From contig NZ_AP022822.1 of NCBI RefSeq assembly GCF_011397115.1, positions 186,001 to 250,000 of the forward strand: a stretch of 64,000 nt of DNA, given 5' to 3'. This document shows, one piece after another, positions 7,350-15,258 of the stretch (within the stretch, counting starts at the first letter, position 1; every line of letters begins with the position of its first letter). The translations under genes were made by a program, and so were the position numbers. The notes below the pieces were generated by a model that was not told the DNA's origin, ran no database searches, and saw only the letters and a program-made list of their open reading frames with translations. Source of the stretch: Enterococcus saigonensis (GTDB lineage: Bacteria > Bacillota > Bacilli > Lactobacillales > Enterococcaceae).

Positions 7350-8639
7350 ATGACTTATAAAGATATACCAAAATCAGTGCAACGATTTATGGATGATATT
7401 ACAGCAAAATGTGGTAGTGATCATGCGGACTGGGCAAAAAACTTTAACGCGGCATTTGCCAATACCTTACTAACAACAGTGAAACGTCATGAAGACGGTA
7501 CAACTTTTCTATTAACTGGCGATATTCCAGCAATGTGGTTACGAGATTCAACAGCACAAGTGCGTCCGTATCTTGTAATTGCCAAAGAAGACGAAGACTT
7601 AGCAGCGATGATTTCAGGTCTAGTCAAAAAACAGTTCTACTACATTAATATCGATCCTTACGCCAATGCTTTTAATGAAGAGGCAAATGGTGCCGGTCAT
7701 CAAAGTGATCACACGGAAATGAATGATTGGATTTGGGAGCGGAAATATGAAATTGACTCTTTATGTTACCCTGTCCAATTGGCTTACTTACTTTATAAAA
7801 ATACTGGTCGAACAGATCAATTTAATGAAGATTTTGTTACAGGAGTGGAAAAGATTTTAACAGTCTTTACAACAGAACAAAACCACAGTACATCACCTTA
7901 TACTTTTGTGCGAGACACAACGCGCATGGAAGATACTCTTATCTGCGATGGTAAAGGAGCAGAAGTTGTACCAACTGGAATGACGTGGTCTGGTTTTCGA
8001 CCAAGTGACGATGCTTGTAAATATGGCTACTTAGTACCTTCTAACATGTTTGCTGTTGTTATCTTAGGCTATTTAGAAGAAATTTTTAGTACTGTTTTAA
8101 AAGACGAAGAGATTGTAGCAGCAGCACACCAGCTGAAAGTTGAAATTGAAGAGGGCATTAAAGAATATGGGCGAACAACCAATGAGGCCGGTGAAACAGT
8201 TTTTGCCTACGAAGTTGACGGCAAAGGAAATGCGACAATTCAAGATGACAGCAATGTACCTAACTTAATTTCAGCGCCTTATTTGGGTTATGGCCAGATG
8301 GATGATCCACAATATTTGGCGACCCGCAAAACCCTACTAAGTAAAGAGAACCCTTATTTTTATGAAGGTAAATTTGCCAAAGGAATTGGTTCTTCTCATA
8401 CCCCCAACAATTATGTTTGGCCAATTGCCATGGCAATGGAAGGCATGACAACTACTGACAAAAAAGAAAAAGAACGCATTTTAAATCAATTGGTGGCCAC
8501 TGATGCGGGAACGCATCTAATGCACGAAGGGTTTGATGTAAATGATCCAACGCAATATACAAGAGAGTGGTTTTCTTGGGCGAATATGATGTTTTGTGAG
8601 TTGGTTATGGATTACTTCGATATTCAAGTAAAAAAATAA
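7350..8639 (+). CDS. GH125 exo-alpha-1,6-mannosidase
   Basis: A 429-residue GH125 (formerly DUF1237) enzyme. The family block MWLRDSTAQVRPYL lies near residue 60, followed by the ICDGKGAEVVPTGMTWSGFRPSDD region and the C-terminal HEGFDVNDPTQYTREWFSWAN, which contains the glutamate expected to act as general base. Characterised members (Clostridium perfringens, Streptococcus pneumoniae) remove alpha-1,6-mannose from N-glycan cores. There is no signal peptide. The start follows GGGAGGTAAGAAGTAAA. It lies first in the operon and 61 bp ahead of GH38; together with GH92 the three would strip alpha-1,2, -1,3 and -1,6 mannose. Confidence 0.93.
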   Translation: MTYKDIPKSVQRFMDDITAKCGSDHADWAKNFNAAFANTLLTTVKRHEDGTTFLLTGDIPAMWLRDSTAQVRPYLVIAKEDEDLAAMISGLVKKQFYYINIDPYANAFNEEANGAGHQSDHTEMNDWIWERKYEIDSLCYPVQLAYLLYKNTGRTDQFNEDFVTGVEKILTVFTTEQNHSTSPYTFVRDTTRMEDTLICDGKGAEVVPTGMTWSGFRPSDDACKYGYLVPSNMFAVVILGYLEEIFSTVLKDEEIVAAAHQLKVEIEEGIKEYGRTTNEAGETVFAYEVDGKGNATIQDDSNVPNLISAPYLGYGQMDDPQYLATRKTLLSKENPYFYEGKFAKGIGSSHTPNNYVWPIAMAMEGMTTTDKKEKERILNQLVATDAGTHLMHEGFDVNDPTQYTREWFSWANMMFCELVMDYFDIQVKK

Positions 8640-8700
8640 TAGTAGCTTGCATCTAAATGCAATGTGTTTTGCTACAAGTTTTGTTTAGGAGAAAACAAAG

Positions 8701-11370
8701 ATGAAGAAAAAAGTATATATCATTTCCCACAGTCACTGGGATCGTGAGTGGTATATGGCCTATGAACAACATCATATGCGCCTAGTTACCTTAATGGATG
8801 ATTTATTGGAATTATTTGAAACAGACCCAGATTTTAATAGCTTTCACTTAGATGGCCAGACTATTATTTTGGATGACTATTTACAAGTACGTCCGGAAAA
8901 ACGCGATGCGGTTCAAAAAGCAATTGATGCTGGCAAACTACGAATTGGTCCTTTTTATATTTTACAAGATGACTTTTTAACCAGTTCAGAGTCAAATGTG
9001 CGTAATATGTTAATTGGAATGCAAGACAGTAAAAAATGGGGGACGCCGGTAATGTTAGGCTATTTCCCAGATACGTTTGGCAATATGGGGCAAACTCCCC
9101 AAATGATGAAACAAGCCAATTTACAAGCAGCTGCTTTTGGTCGTGGTGTGAAACCAATCGGCTTTGACAACCAAGTTTTAGCTGATGATAATTACACTTC
9201 GCAATATTCCGAAATGAATTGGCTTGGCCCAGATGGCACAGATATTTTTGGTTTATTATTTGCTAATTGGTATTCAAACGGTAATGAAATTCCAGCAGAA
9301 GAAACAGCTGCTCGCGCTTTTTGGGATCAAAAATTAGCGGATGCTGAAAAATTTGCCTCAACCAATCATCTGTTAATGATGAACGGTGTTGACCATCAAC
9401 CAGTACAAAAAGATGTTGCAAAAGCAATAAAATTAGCCAACAAGTTATACCCGGATTATGAATTTATCCATTCTAATTTTACAGATTATCTAGCAGCGGT
9501 GCAAAATGATTTACCAGCAGATTTGGGTACAGTAAACGGAGAATTAACCTCACAAGAAACAGACGGCTGGTTTACACTAGCCAATACAGCTTCGGCTCGT
9601 GTGTATTTGAAGCAGTGGAATACTCGCGTCAGTCGTCAATTAGAAAATGTCACGGAACCACTTGCTGCGATGGCGTATGAGGTTTCAGGAAGCTATCCTT
9701 TTGATGAATTGGATTACGCATGGAAGACTTTGATGCAAAATCATCCTCATGACAGCATTTGCGGCTGTTCAGTTGATGAAGTTCACCGAGAGATGATGCC
9801 GCGTTTTGAAAAAGCCAATGAAGTCGGCAAGTACTTGGCAGATGAAGCGCTAGAACAGTTGACAGCTGCCATTGACACATCAAAATTTCCAGCAGACAGT
9901 TTTCCTTTTGTTGTCTTCAATACAGCCGGTACGCCAAAAAGTGGTGTAGCGACAGTGGACATTGAAGTAAGCCGGGTAACCTTTGCAGAGCTTTATCCTG
10001 CTGATGGCTATGACAAACTAGCCGCCGAAGACGCTAAAAGTTATTCTGTCATTGATCAAAATGGCAACGTTGTACCAGCAGTGATTAGTGAAGAACAGAT
10101 TCGGTTTGATTATGACTTACCAAAGGACCGTTTCCGTATTCCGTATATGGAAAAATACGTTACCGTAACAATCGATATTGCGGCAATAAAAGGTTACGCT
10201 TGGGATAGCTTTGCTTTAGTTGTAGGACAAACAAAAGAATTAACGAATTCTTTAGTGGCGAAGCATGGCCGTATTTTGGAAAATGATTTTCTTAAAGCCG
10301 AAATTGAAACAGACGGTAGTTTGAGCCTGACCAATAAACAAACAGGAAAGACATTAACTAACCTTCTTGTTTTTGAAGATGTAGGAGATATTGCCAATGA
10401 GTATATCTTTAAACAACCTAAAGGCGATCACGCTATTTTATCAACTTTCTTCCCTCATCAAGTTGAAGTAATAGAAGATAATAGCTTAGTAGCAAAAGTG
10501 CGCTTAACACATGAAATGGAAATTCCAAAAGCTGCGGAAGATTTGCTGGATTTGGAACAACGTAAAGTCGTGGACTTTCGCTTCCGTCAAGCTGGACGCA
10601 GTAAAGAGACTATTGCGTATCCGGTCGTGACAGAAATCACGCTAAATAAAAACAGTAAAATGTTAGAATTTGCTACAACTGTCAATAACCAAGCCAAAGA
10701 TCATCGCTTGCGGGTTTTATTTCCAACAACCTTAGATGTACCAACGCATGAAGCAGATAGTATTTATGAAACCGTGATACGACCAAACCAAGTTTCCAAA
10801 CATTGGGAAAACCCAACTAACCCGCAACACCAACACGCATTTGTGAATTTACATGATGAAGATTTTGGATTAACAGTATCTAACTATGGGTTAAACGAAT
10901 ATGAAATCATTTCAGATACCGTTGCATTAACTTTATTACGTTGCGTCGGAGAGCTTGGAGATTGGGGATATTTTCCAACGCCAGAAGCCCAATGTCTTGG
11001 GGAGCATACTTTTAATTACGGTATTGAAATTCACGGTGGAAAAGATACACGTTTTGACAGTTATAAACGAGCCCACAACGCACAAGTACCACTAAGCATA
11101 AAACAAACAAAGGTTCACAGTGGTAAACTAGCAGCAAGTGATGCTTTTGTTGAAATTAAGAGTGAAAAGTTTGAGCCAACAGCCTTAAAACGTCGTAAAG
11201 ACGATCAAGCATTAATTTTAAGAGGCTATAATTTAAGTAGTAAGCAAGATACACTCCTACTAAAAAAAGATAATCAGGTACCACTTAAGACCTTAAATCT
11301 ATTAGAAGAACCTTTAAAAGACTATGAGAATACGTTGCAACCTTATGAAATTCGTACGGTCGAATTTTAG
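8701..11370 (+). CDS. GH38 alpha-mannosidase
   Basis: An 889-residue GH38 retaining, metal-dependent alpha-mannosidase, the normal length for the bacterial MngB-like group. ISHSHWDREWYM at residues 5-16 gives the first zinc ligands. The nucleophile aspartate is in GYFPDTFGNMGQTPQ, and NHPHDSICGCSVDEVHREM carries the last zinc histidine. Central helical and C-terminal beta-sandwich domains follow. No signal peptide is present. In this setting it should complete mannose removal after GH92 and GH125. MngB-type enzymes can use 2-O-alpha-mannosyl-D-glycerate instead, but no matching PTS gene lies nearby, so the N-glycan role is favoured. Confidence 0.93.
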   Translation: MKKKVYIISHSHWDREWYMAYEQHHMRLVTLMDDLLELFETDPDFNSFHLDGQTIILDDYLQVRPEKRDAVQKAIDAGKLRIGPFYILQDDFLTSSESNVRNMLIGMQDSKKWGTPVMLGYFPDTFGNMGQTPQMMKQANLQAAAFGRGVKPIGFDNQVLADDNYTSQYSEMNWLGPDGTDIFGLLFANWYSNGNEIPAEETAARAFWDQKLADAEKFASTNHLLMMNGVDHQPVQKDVAKAIKLANKLYPDYEFIHSNFTDYLAAVQNDLPADLGTVNGELTSQETDGWFTLANTASARVYLKQWNTRVSRQLENVTEPLAAMAYEVSGSYPFDELDYAWKTLMQNHPHDSICGCSVDEVHREMMPRFEKANEVGKYLADEALEQLTAAIDTSKFPADSFPFVVFNTAGTPKSGVATVDIEVSRVTFAELYPADGYDKLAAEDAKSYSVIDQNGNVVPAVISEEQIRFDYDLPKDRFRIPYMEKYVTVTIDIAAIKGYAWDSFALVVGQTKELTNSLVAKHGRILENDFLKAEIETDGSLSLTNKQTGKTLTNLLVFEDVGDIANEYIFKQPKGDHAILSTFFPHQVEVIEDNSLVAKVRLTHEMEIPKAAEDLLDLEQRKVVDFRFRQAGRSKETIAYPVVTEITLNKNSKMLEFATTVNNQAKDHRLRVLFPTTLDVPTHEADSIYETVIRPNQVSKHWENPTNPQHQHAFVNLHDEDFGLTVSNYGLNEYEIISDTVALTLLRCVGELGDWGYFPTPEAQCLGEHTFNYGIEIHGGKDTRFDSYKRAHNAQVPLSIKQTKVHSGKLAASDAFVEIKSEKFEPTALKRRKDDQALILRGYNLSSKQDTLLLKKDNQVPLKTLNLLEEPLKDYENTLQPYEIRTVEF

Positions 11371-11400
11371 AAAAGAAAACTACAGCAACTATTAACTAAA

Positions 11401-11486
11401 AATGCCCGTGCTCAGTATGTGACTAATTCCAATATATAGCCTTATTGGCCATTGGAATAAGCAACTGAGTTACGGGGATTTTTTTG
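11401..11486 (+). terminator. Long imperfect hairpin with T-run between GH38 and GH20
   Basis: An outer stem (AATGCCCGT near 11401 with ACGGGGATT near 11472) continues through CTCAGT/ACTGAG and an inner ATTCCAAT/ATTGGAAT, followed by seven Ts. It lies only about 20 bp before the GH20 start, so it could act as a partial terminator that lowers GH20 expression. Confidence 0.65.
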
Positions 11487-11506
11487 AAAAGATGGGAGTT
11501 AAACAA

Positions 11507-12841
11507 ATGAGCAAAATTTCAATTGGTTTTCAAACAGCTACACCAAAAGCAGGACAAGTTGCAGAGCAAGTAATGCAATTATTTCGTGAATGTGGTTATG
11601 AATTTTTATCAGAAGATATCAAAAAAATAGAATTGGTGCTGGTTCCTACCTTGATGCAAGAGTTTAGTTATAAGGAAAATGAACACCCACAACTTTTGGC
11701 TAAAAACCAAGCAGCATTGTTCTATGGTGCGATTCAGTTAGTATTATGTACCCTTTTTAAAGAAAGGCAGCAAGTTCAGCTACCGCAAATTAAAGAACGC
11801 TGTTTAATGATTGATATTGGCCGCAAATTCTACTCGCTGAAAGAACTAAAGCGATTAGTCCGCAGTATGGCGTTATTTAATTTTACACATTTACAATTAC
11901 ACTTTTCAGAAAATGAAGGATTTCGGATCGAATCAAAAAAACATCCCGAAATTGTCTCCGAACAATATTTAACACAAAAAGAAGTACAAGAGCTGATCGC
12001 GTATTGTCAAAATTTTTATATTGAAGTAATTCCAGATATTGATAGTCCCGGTCATTTGGAACAAGTCTTAAAAGCCTATCCTGATTGGCAGTTAAAGAAA
12101 ATAGTAGAGGGAAAAACCGTGGCAGATGTGCGCGCACTGGATATCTTAAATCAAGCTGCTGTGGATTTCGTGTTTGAAATCTATCAAGAATATGCGGTAC
12201 TTTTTAAAGACAGTCGCTACTTTCATATTGGTGCAGATGAATTTATTGATTTTGATCAAGTGGAAATATATCCTACCTTGCAAAAAGCTGCACTAGAAAA
12301 GTTTGGCGAAGCAGCCAGTGGCATTGAAATCTTTACCGAATATGTAAATAATTTAGTTGCAAAAATCAGTGCCTTGGGCTTTACAGTTCGAGTATGGAAT
12401 GATGGTTTTTATCGTTTGAATCGTAAGGAGCAACTACTACTTACAAAAAATTGTGAAATTTCATATTGGACGCGTTGGAATAAAAATATGGCACCGGTAG
12501 AAACTTTTTTTGAAGCAGGTTATCAAGTAGTAAATCATAATGATAATTATTTTTATTATGTTTTAGGAGAAATGGCGGGGTACAGCTATCCAACGTATGA
12601 AAAGATTCAAGAGGGTTTTGTATTAAATTTATTTGCCAATAATCAACTTGTGTCACAAAGATACTTGAAGCAAACGCCAGCAGTTGCCCTTGCGATTTGG
12701 GCGGATAAGCCGGATGCACAGACTTCTGGTGAAGTGATTGATAATGTCTTTTACCTGCAGGCAGCTTTAAATGAGAAAGTCACTGGTAAAAATCGCAATA
12801 AAACGTACTATGTCAAACTTTTTGAGCATTGGAAAAAATAA
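11507..12841 (+). CDS. GH20 family beta-N-acetylhexosaminidase
   Basis: A 444-residue single-domain GH20 enzyme. The barrel begins at ERCLMIDIGRKFYSL; EVIPDIDSPGHLEQVLKAYPDW follows; HIGADEFIDF holds the Asp-Glu pair in which Asp orients the substrate N-acetyl group and Glu is the acid/base. An upstream in-frame ATG exists at 11492, but GGGAG at 11494-11498 suits the ATG at 11507. No signal peptide or anchor is seen, unlike the large surface StrH-type enzymes, so it probably acts in the cytoplasm on imported GlcNAc-containing oligosaccharides. It completes the N-glycan gene set begun by the mannosidases. Confidence 0.9.
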   Translation: MSKISIGFQTATPKAGQVAEQVMQLFRECGYEFLSEDIKKIELVLVPTLMQEFSYKENEHPQLLAKNQAALFYGAIQLVLCTLFKERQQVQLPQIKERCLMIDIGRKFYSLKELKRLVRSMALFNFTHLQLHFSENEGFRIESKKHPEIVSEQYLTQKEVQELIAYCQNFYIEVIPDIDSPGHLEQVLKAYPDWQLKKIVEGKTVADVRALDILNQAAVDFVFEIYQEYAVLFKDSRYFHIGADEFIDFDQVEIYPTLQKAALEKFGEAASGIEIFTEYVNNLVAKISALGFTVRVWNDGFYRLNRKEQLLLTKNCEISYWTRWNKNMAPVETFFEAGYQVVNHNDNYFYYVLGEMAGYSYPTYEKIQEGFVLNLFANNQLVSQRYLKQTPAVALAIWADKPDAQTSGEVIDNVFYLQAALNEKVTGKNRNKTYYVKLFEHWKK

Positions 12842-12927
12842 AAAAGCAGTCTGCGTAATAGCTGATAATATTCCTTATGTTTTAGTTCGCAAAATTAAAA
12901 TTCTGAGGAATATGTAATGCTTTTTTT
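12840..12927. terminator. Terminator after GH20
   Basis: AAAAAAGCA (12840-12848) pairs with TGCTTTTTT (12918-12926) and an inner ATATTCCT (12868-12875) with AGGAATAT (12906-12913). The left arm overlaps the GH20 stop codon. The rest of the gap to rny (to 13084) is AT-rich with nothing else recognised. Confidence 0.65.
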
Positions 12928-13084
12928 GAAAGATTACCCCTTTTTGGAGGCTGAACACAATTTTCTCTGTTGTTTTTTCCTAAATAAAAAAATGAAATAA
13001 ATTTGTTATTTCCCTGAATTTTTTTAATTGAAATTAAGACAAAAATAACGTCCCTTAATAAGAAGTGCTTTTTACTTTTATAAG

Positions 13085-13113
13085 TTGACAGCCCTTACGA
13101 CAAACATTAGAAT
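13085..13113 (+). promoter_or_regulatory. Promoter of rny
   Basis: A consensus -35 TTGACA (13085-13090), a 17-bp spacer and -10 TAGAAT (13108-13113). The predicted 5' leader of about 100 nt contains two small hairpins, TGTGT/ACACA and ATATGC/GCATAT. Confidence 0.75.
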
Positions 13114-13223
13114 AAAGTTGTGTCAAAAACACATATGCATGTAGGCATATTGATAATTTCAGATTAAAGTTTATCAAAAAACTACGAACAATAATTGAAT
13201 AAGATAGTACGGAGGTGGATCTA

Positions 13224-14783
13224 TTGACTTTAATGTATATTCTCCTCGCTATCATCGGTTTAATTGTCGGTGTTTTATTAGGGCTATTCGTTGCTAAATC
13301 TCGTCACGAAAAAGAGATCGCAGGGGCACAAAATTCTGCCCAAGGGATTTTGGCTAGTGCACAAAAAGAAGCGGAAACTCTAAAAAAAGAAGCCTTGTTA
13401 GAAGCTAAGGAAGAAAATCAGAAGTATCGTGCAGAAATTGAAAGTGAGTTGAAGGAAAGCAAACTTGAATTAAAAAACCAAGAAAATCGCTTACTCCAAA
13501 GAGAGCAGCTGCTTGATCGCAAAGACGACTCAATTGAAAAACGCGAGAACTCACTGGAAGAAAAAGAAACCAAACTTAGTGCGAAACAGCAATTAATTGA
13601 CGAGCGAGAAAATGAAGTCGAAAAATTAATCGAAGGACAACAGCACGAGCTTGAAAAAATCGCTGCTTTGTCCCGTGATGAAGCCAAAGAGATCATCATG
13701 AAATCAACCGAAGAAGAGTTGAATCATGAATTAACTCTAATGGTGAAAGAGTCTGAGCAAAGAGCAAAAGAAGAAGCGGATCGTAAAGCCAAGAACTTAT
13801 TATCCCTTGCTATCCAACGCTGTGCTGCAGATCAAGTTTCCGAGATGACAGTCTCTGTTGTTTCATTACCAAATGATGAAATGAAAGGACGGATTATTGG
13901 CCGTGAAGGCCGTAATATTCGTACGTTAGAGACATTGACTGGGATTGATTTGATTATTGATGACACACCAGAAGCAGTAGTGTTGTCAGGATTTGATCCG
14001 ATTAGACGGGAAATTGCCCGTATGACATTGGAAAAACTAATCCAAGATGGTCGTATTCACCCAGCACGTATTGAAGAAATGGTGGAGAAATCTCGTAAAG
14101 AAATGGATGAGCGCATCCGTGAATACGGGGAAGAAGCCGCATTTGAAGTTGGCGCCCACACTTTACATCCAGATCTAATTAAGATCTTAGGACGTTTACA
14201 TTTCCGTACCAGCTATGGTCAAAATGTTTTAAACCACTCCATTGAAGTTGCCAAGTTATCGGGTATTCTAGCCGCTGAACTGGGTGAAGATGTCCAACTT
14301 GCTAAACGGGCAGGACTCCTTCACGACATTGGGAAAGCGCTAGATCATGAAATCGAAGGCTCTCACGTGGAAATTGGGGCAGAATTAGCTGCTAAGTACA
14401 AAGAAAACCCTGTTGTCATTAACGCCATCGCGTCACACCATGGCGACACAGAAGCAACGTCGGTAATTTCTGTCTTAGTTGCAGCTGCGGATGCATTATC
14501 TGCCGCTCGCCCAGGTGCTCGCAGTGAATCATTGGAAAACTACATCAAACGGTTGGAAAACTTAGAGAATATCTCCAATAGTTTTTCTGGTGTAGAATCA
14601 AGCTTCGCTGTCCAAGCCGGTCGTGAAGTCCGGGTAATGGTTAAACCAGAAGAAATTTCAGACTTAGAAGCGGTTCGCTTAGTCCGGGATATCCGCAAGA
14701 AAATTGAAGATGAACTGGATTATCCAGGCCATATCAAAGTAACAGTAATTCGAGAAACCCGCGCTACAGATTACGCAAAATAA
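13224..14783 (+). CDS. rny: Ribonuclease Y
   Basis: The endoribonuclease that starts bulk mRNA decay at the membrane. In order: an N-terminal transmembrane helix (YILLAIIGLIVGVLLGLFVA), a long charged coiled coil (to about residue 200), a KH RNA-binding domain with GRIIGREGRNIRTLE, and an HD domain with LLHDIGKALDHE holding the metal-binding His-Asp pair. Length is about 519 residues, as expected. GGAGGT at 13211-13216 fits a TTG start at 13224; a GTG at 13215 falls inside the ribosome binding site, and ATG 13233 is the other option. It is monocistronic, with its own promoter and terminator. Confidence 0.97.
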   Translation: MTLMYILLAIIGLIVGVLLGLFVAKSRHEKEIAGAQNSAQGILASAQKEAETLKKEALLEAKEENQKYRAEIESELKESKLELKNQENRLLQREQLLDRKDDSIEKRENSLEEKETKLSAKQQLIDERENEVEKLIEGQQHELEKIAALSRDEAKEIIMKSTEEELNHELTLMVKESEQRAKEEADRKAKNLLSLAIQRCAADQVSEMTVSVVSLPNDEMKGRIIGREGRNIRTLETLTGIDLIIDDTPEAVVLSGFDPIRREIARMTLEKLIQDGRIHPARIEEMVEKSRKEMDERIREYGEEAAFEVGAHTLHPDLIKILGRLHFRTSYGQNVLNHSIEVAKLSGILAAELGEDVQLAKRAGLLHDIGKALDHEIEGSHVEIGAELAAKYKENPVVINAIASHHGDTEATSVISVLVAAADALSAARPGARSESLENYIKRLENLENISNSFSGVESSFAVQAGREVRVMVKPEEISDLEAVRLVRDIRKKIEDELDYPGHIKVTVIRETRATDYAK

Positions 14784-14792
14784 TTTAAAGTT

Positions 14793-14826
14793 AAACCCCG
14801 CTGATTTTAATCAGCGGGGTTTTTTG
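14793..14826 (+). terminator. Terminator of rny
   Basis: An 11-bp G/C-rich stem (AACCCCGCTGA with TCAGCGGGGTT) is followed by a run of six Ts. Confidence 0.92.
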
Positions 14827-15258
14827 TATAAGTTCTGTGACAGATGGAGCATTCTTTTCAGTAAAAGTAAGTAAAAATAAATTTTTCATCCTCTTTGTGC
14901 CGTAGTGCGTGAGTTATTCCCCATACATGTTTTAATTAAAAAGGAGGTTATTAATGGATCATTTAAGTAGCTATGTAAATTGACATCGTTAAAAGAAGTA
15001 GTAGATATCAAGTTTTAAGTAAAAAAATGATAGCTGTTCTTACTGAGATAAACGTTTTCTTTGCGGTAAAGTATCTGATGATTCAATTGTAGTAACATAG
15101 TTGGCAAAAAAACGTTATTTAGGCTACCATAAAACTAACTACATACGTTAAAATTAAAAGTTGACAAACATTTGGAATAAATCGTTTGTACTTTAATGAT
15201 TGCAACTAAAGAGTTACGATACAGTTTGCTTTAATAGGTGAGATAAGGAGAAAACTTC
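14827..15258 (+). other. Long gap before mprF with mini-ORF and hairpin
   Basis: A 9-codon frame, MDHLSSYVN (14954-14983), follows a strong AAGGAGGTTATTA ribosome binding site. Beyond it an inverted repeat AACGTTTT (about 15050) / AAAAACGTT (about 15108) can form a hairpin, and TTGACA is present at 15161-15166 without a clear -10. The layout could be a leader peptide with attenuation upstream of mprF, or the remains of a decayed gene. Neither is proven. Confidence 0.35.

Noticed and set aside
10194..10397. Minus-strand frames inside GH38, GH65, GH92 and other long genes.
   Set aside because: They overlap well-supported enzymes and lack ribosome binding sites and family motifs.
13418..13699. 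Serine-rich minus-strand frame inside rny.
   Set aside because: It is the antisense of the glutamate/lysine-rich coiled coil; no ribosome binding site or context supports a gene.
14982..15092. A frame continuing after the mini-ORF before mprF in another phase, as a frameshifted gene.
   Set aside because: Its translation resembles no known protein; too short to claim a pseudogene.
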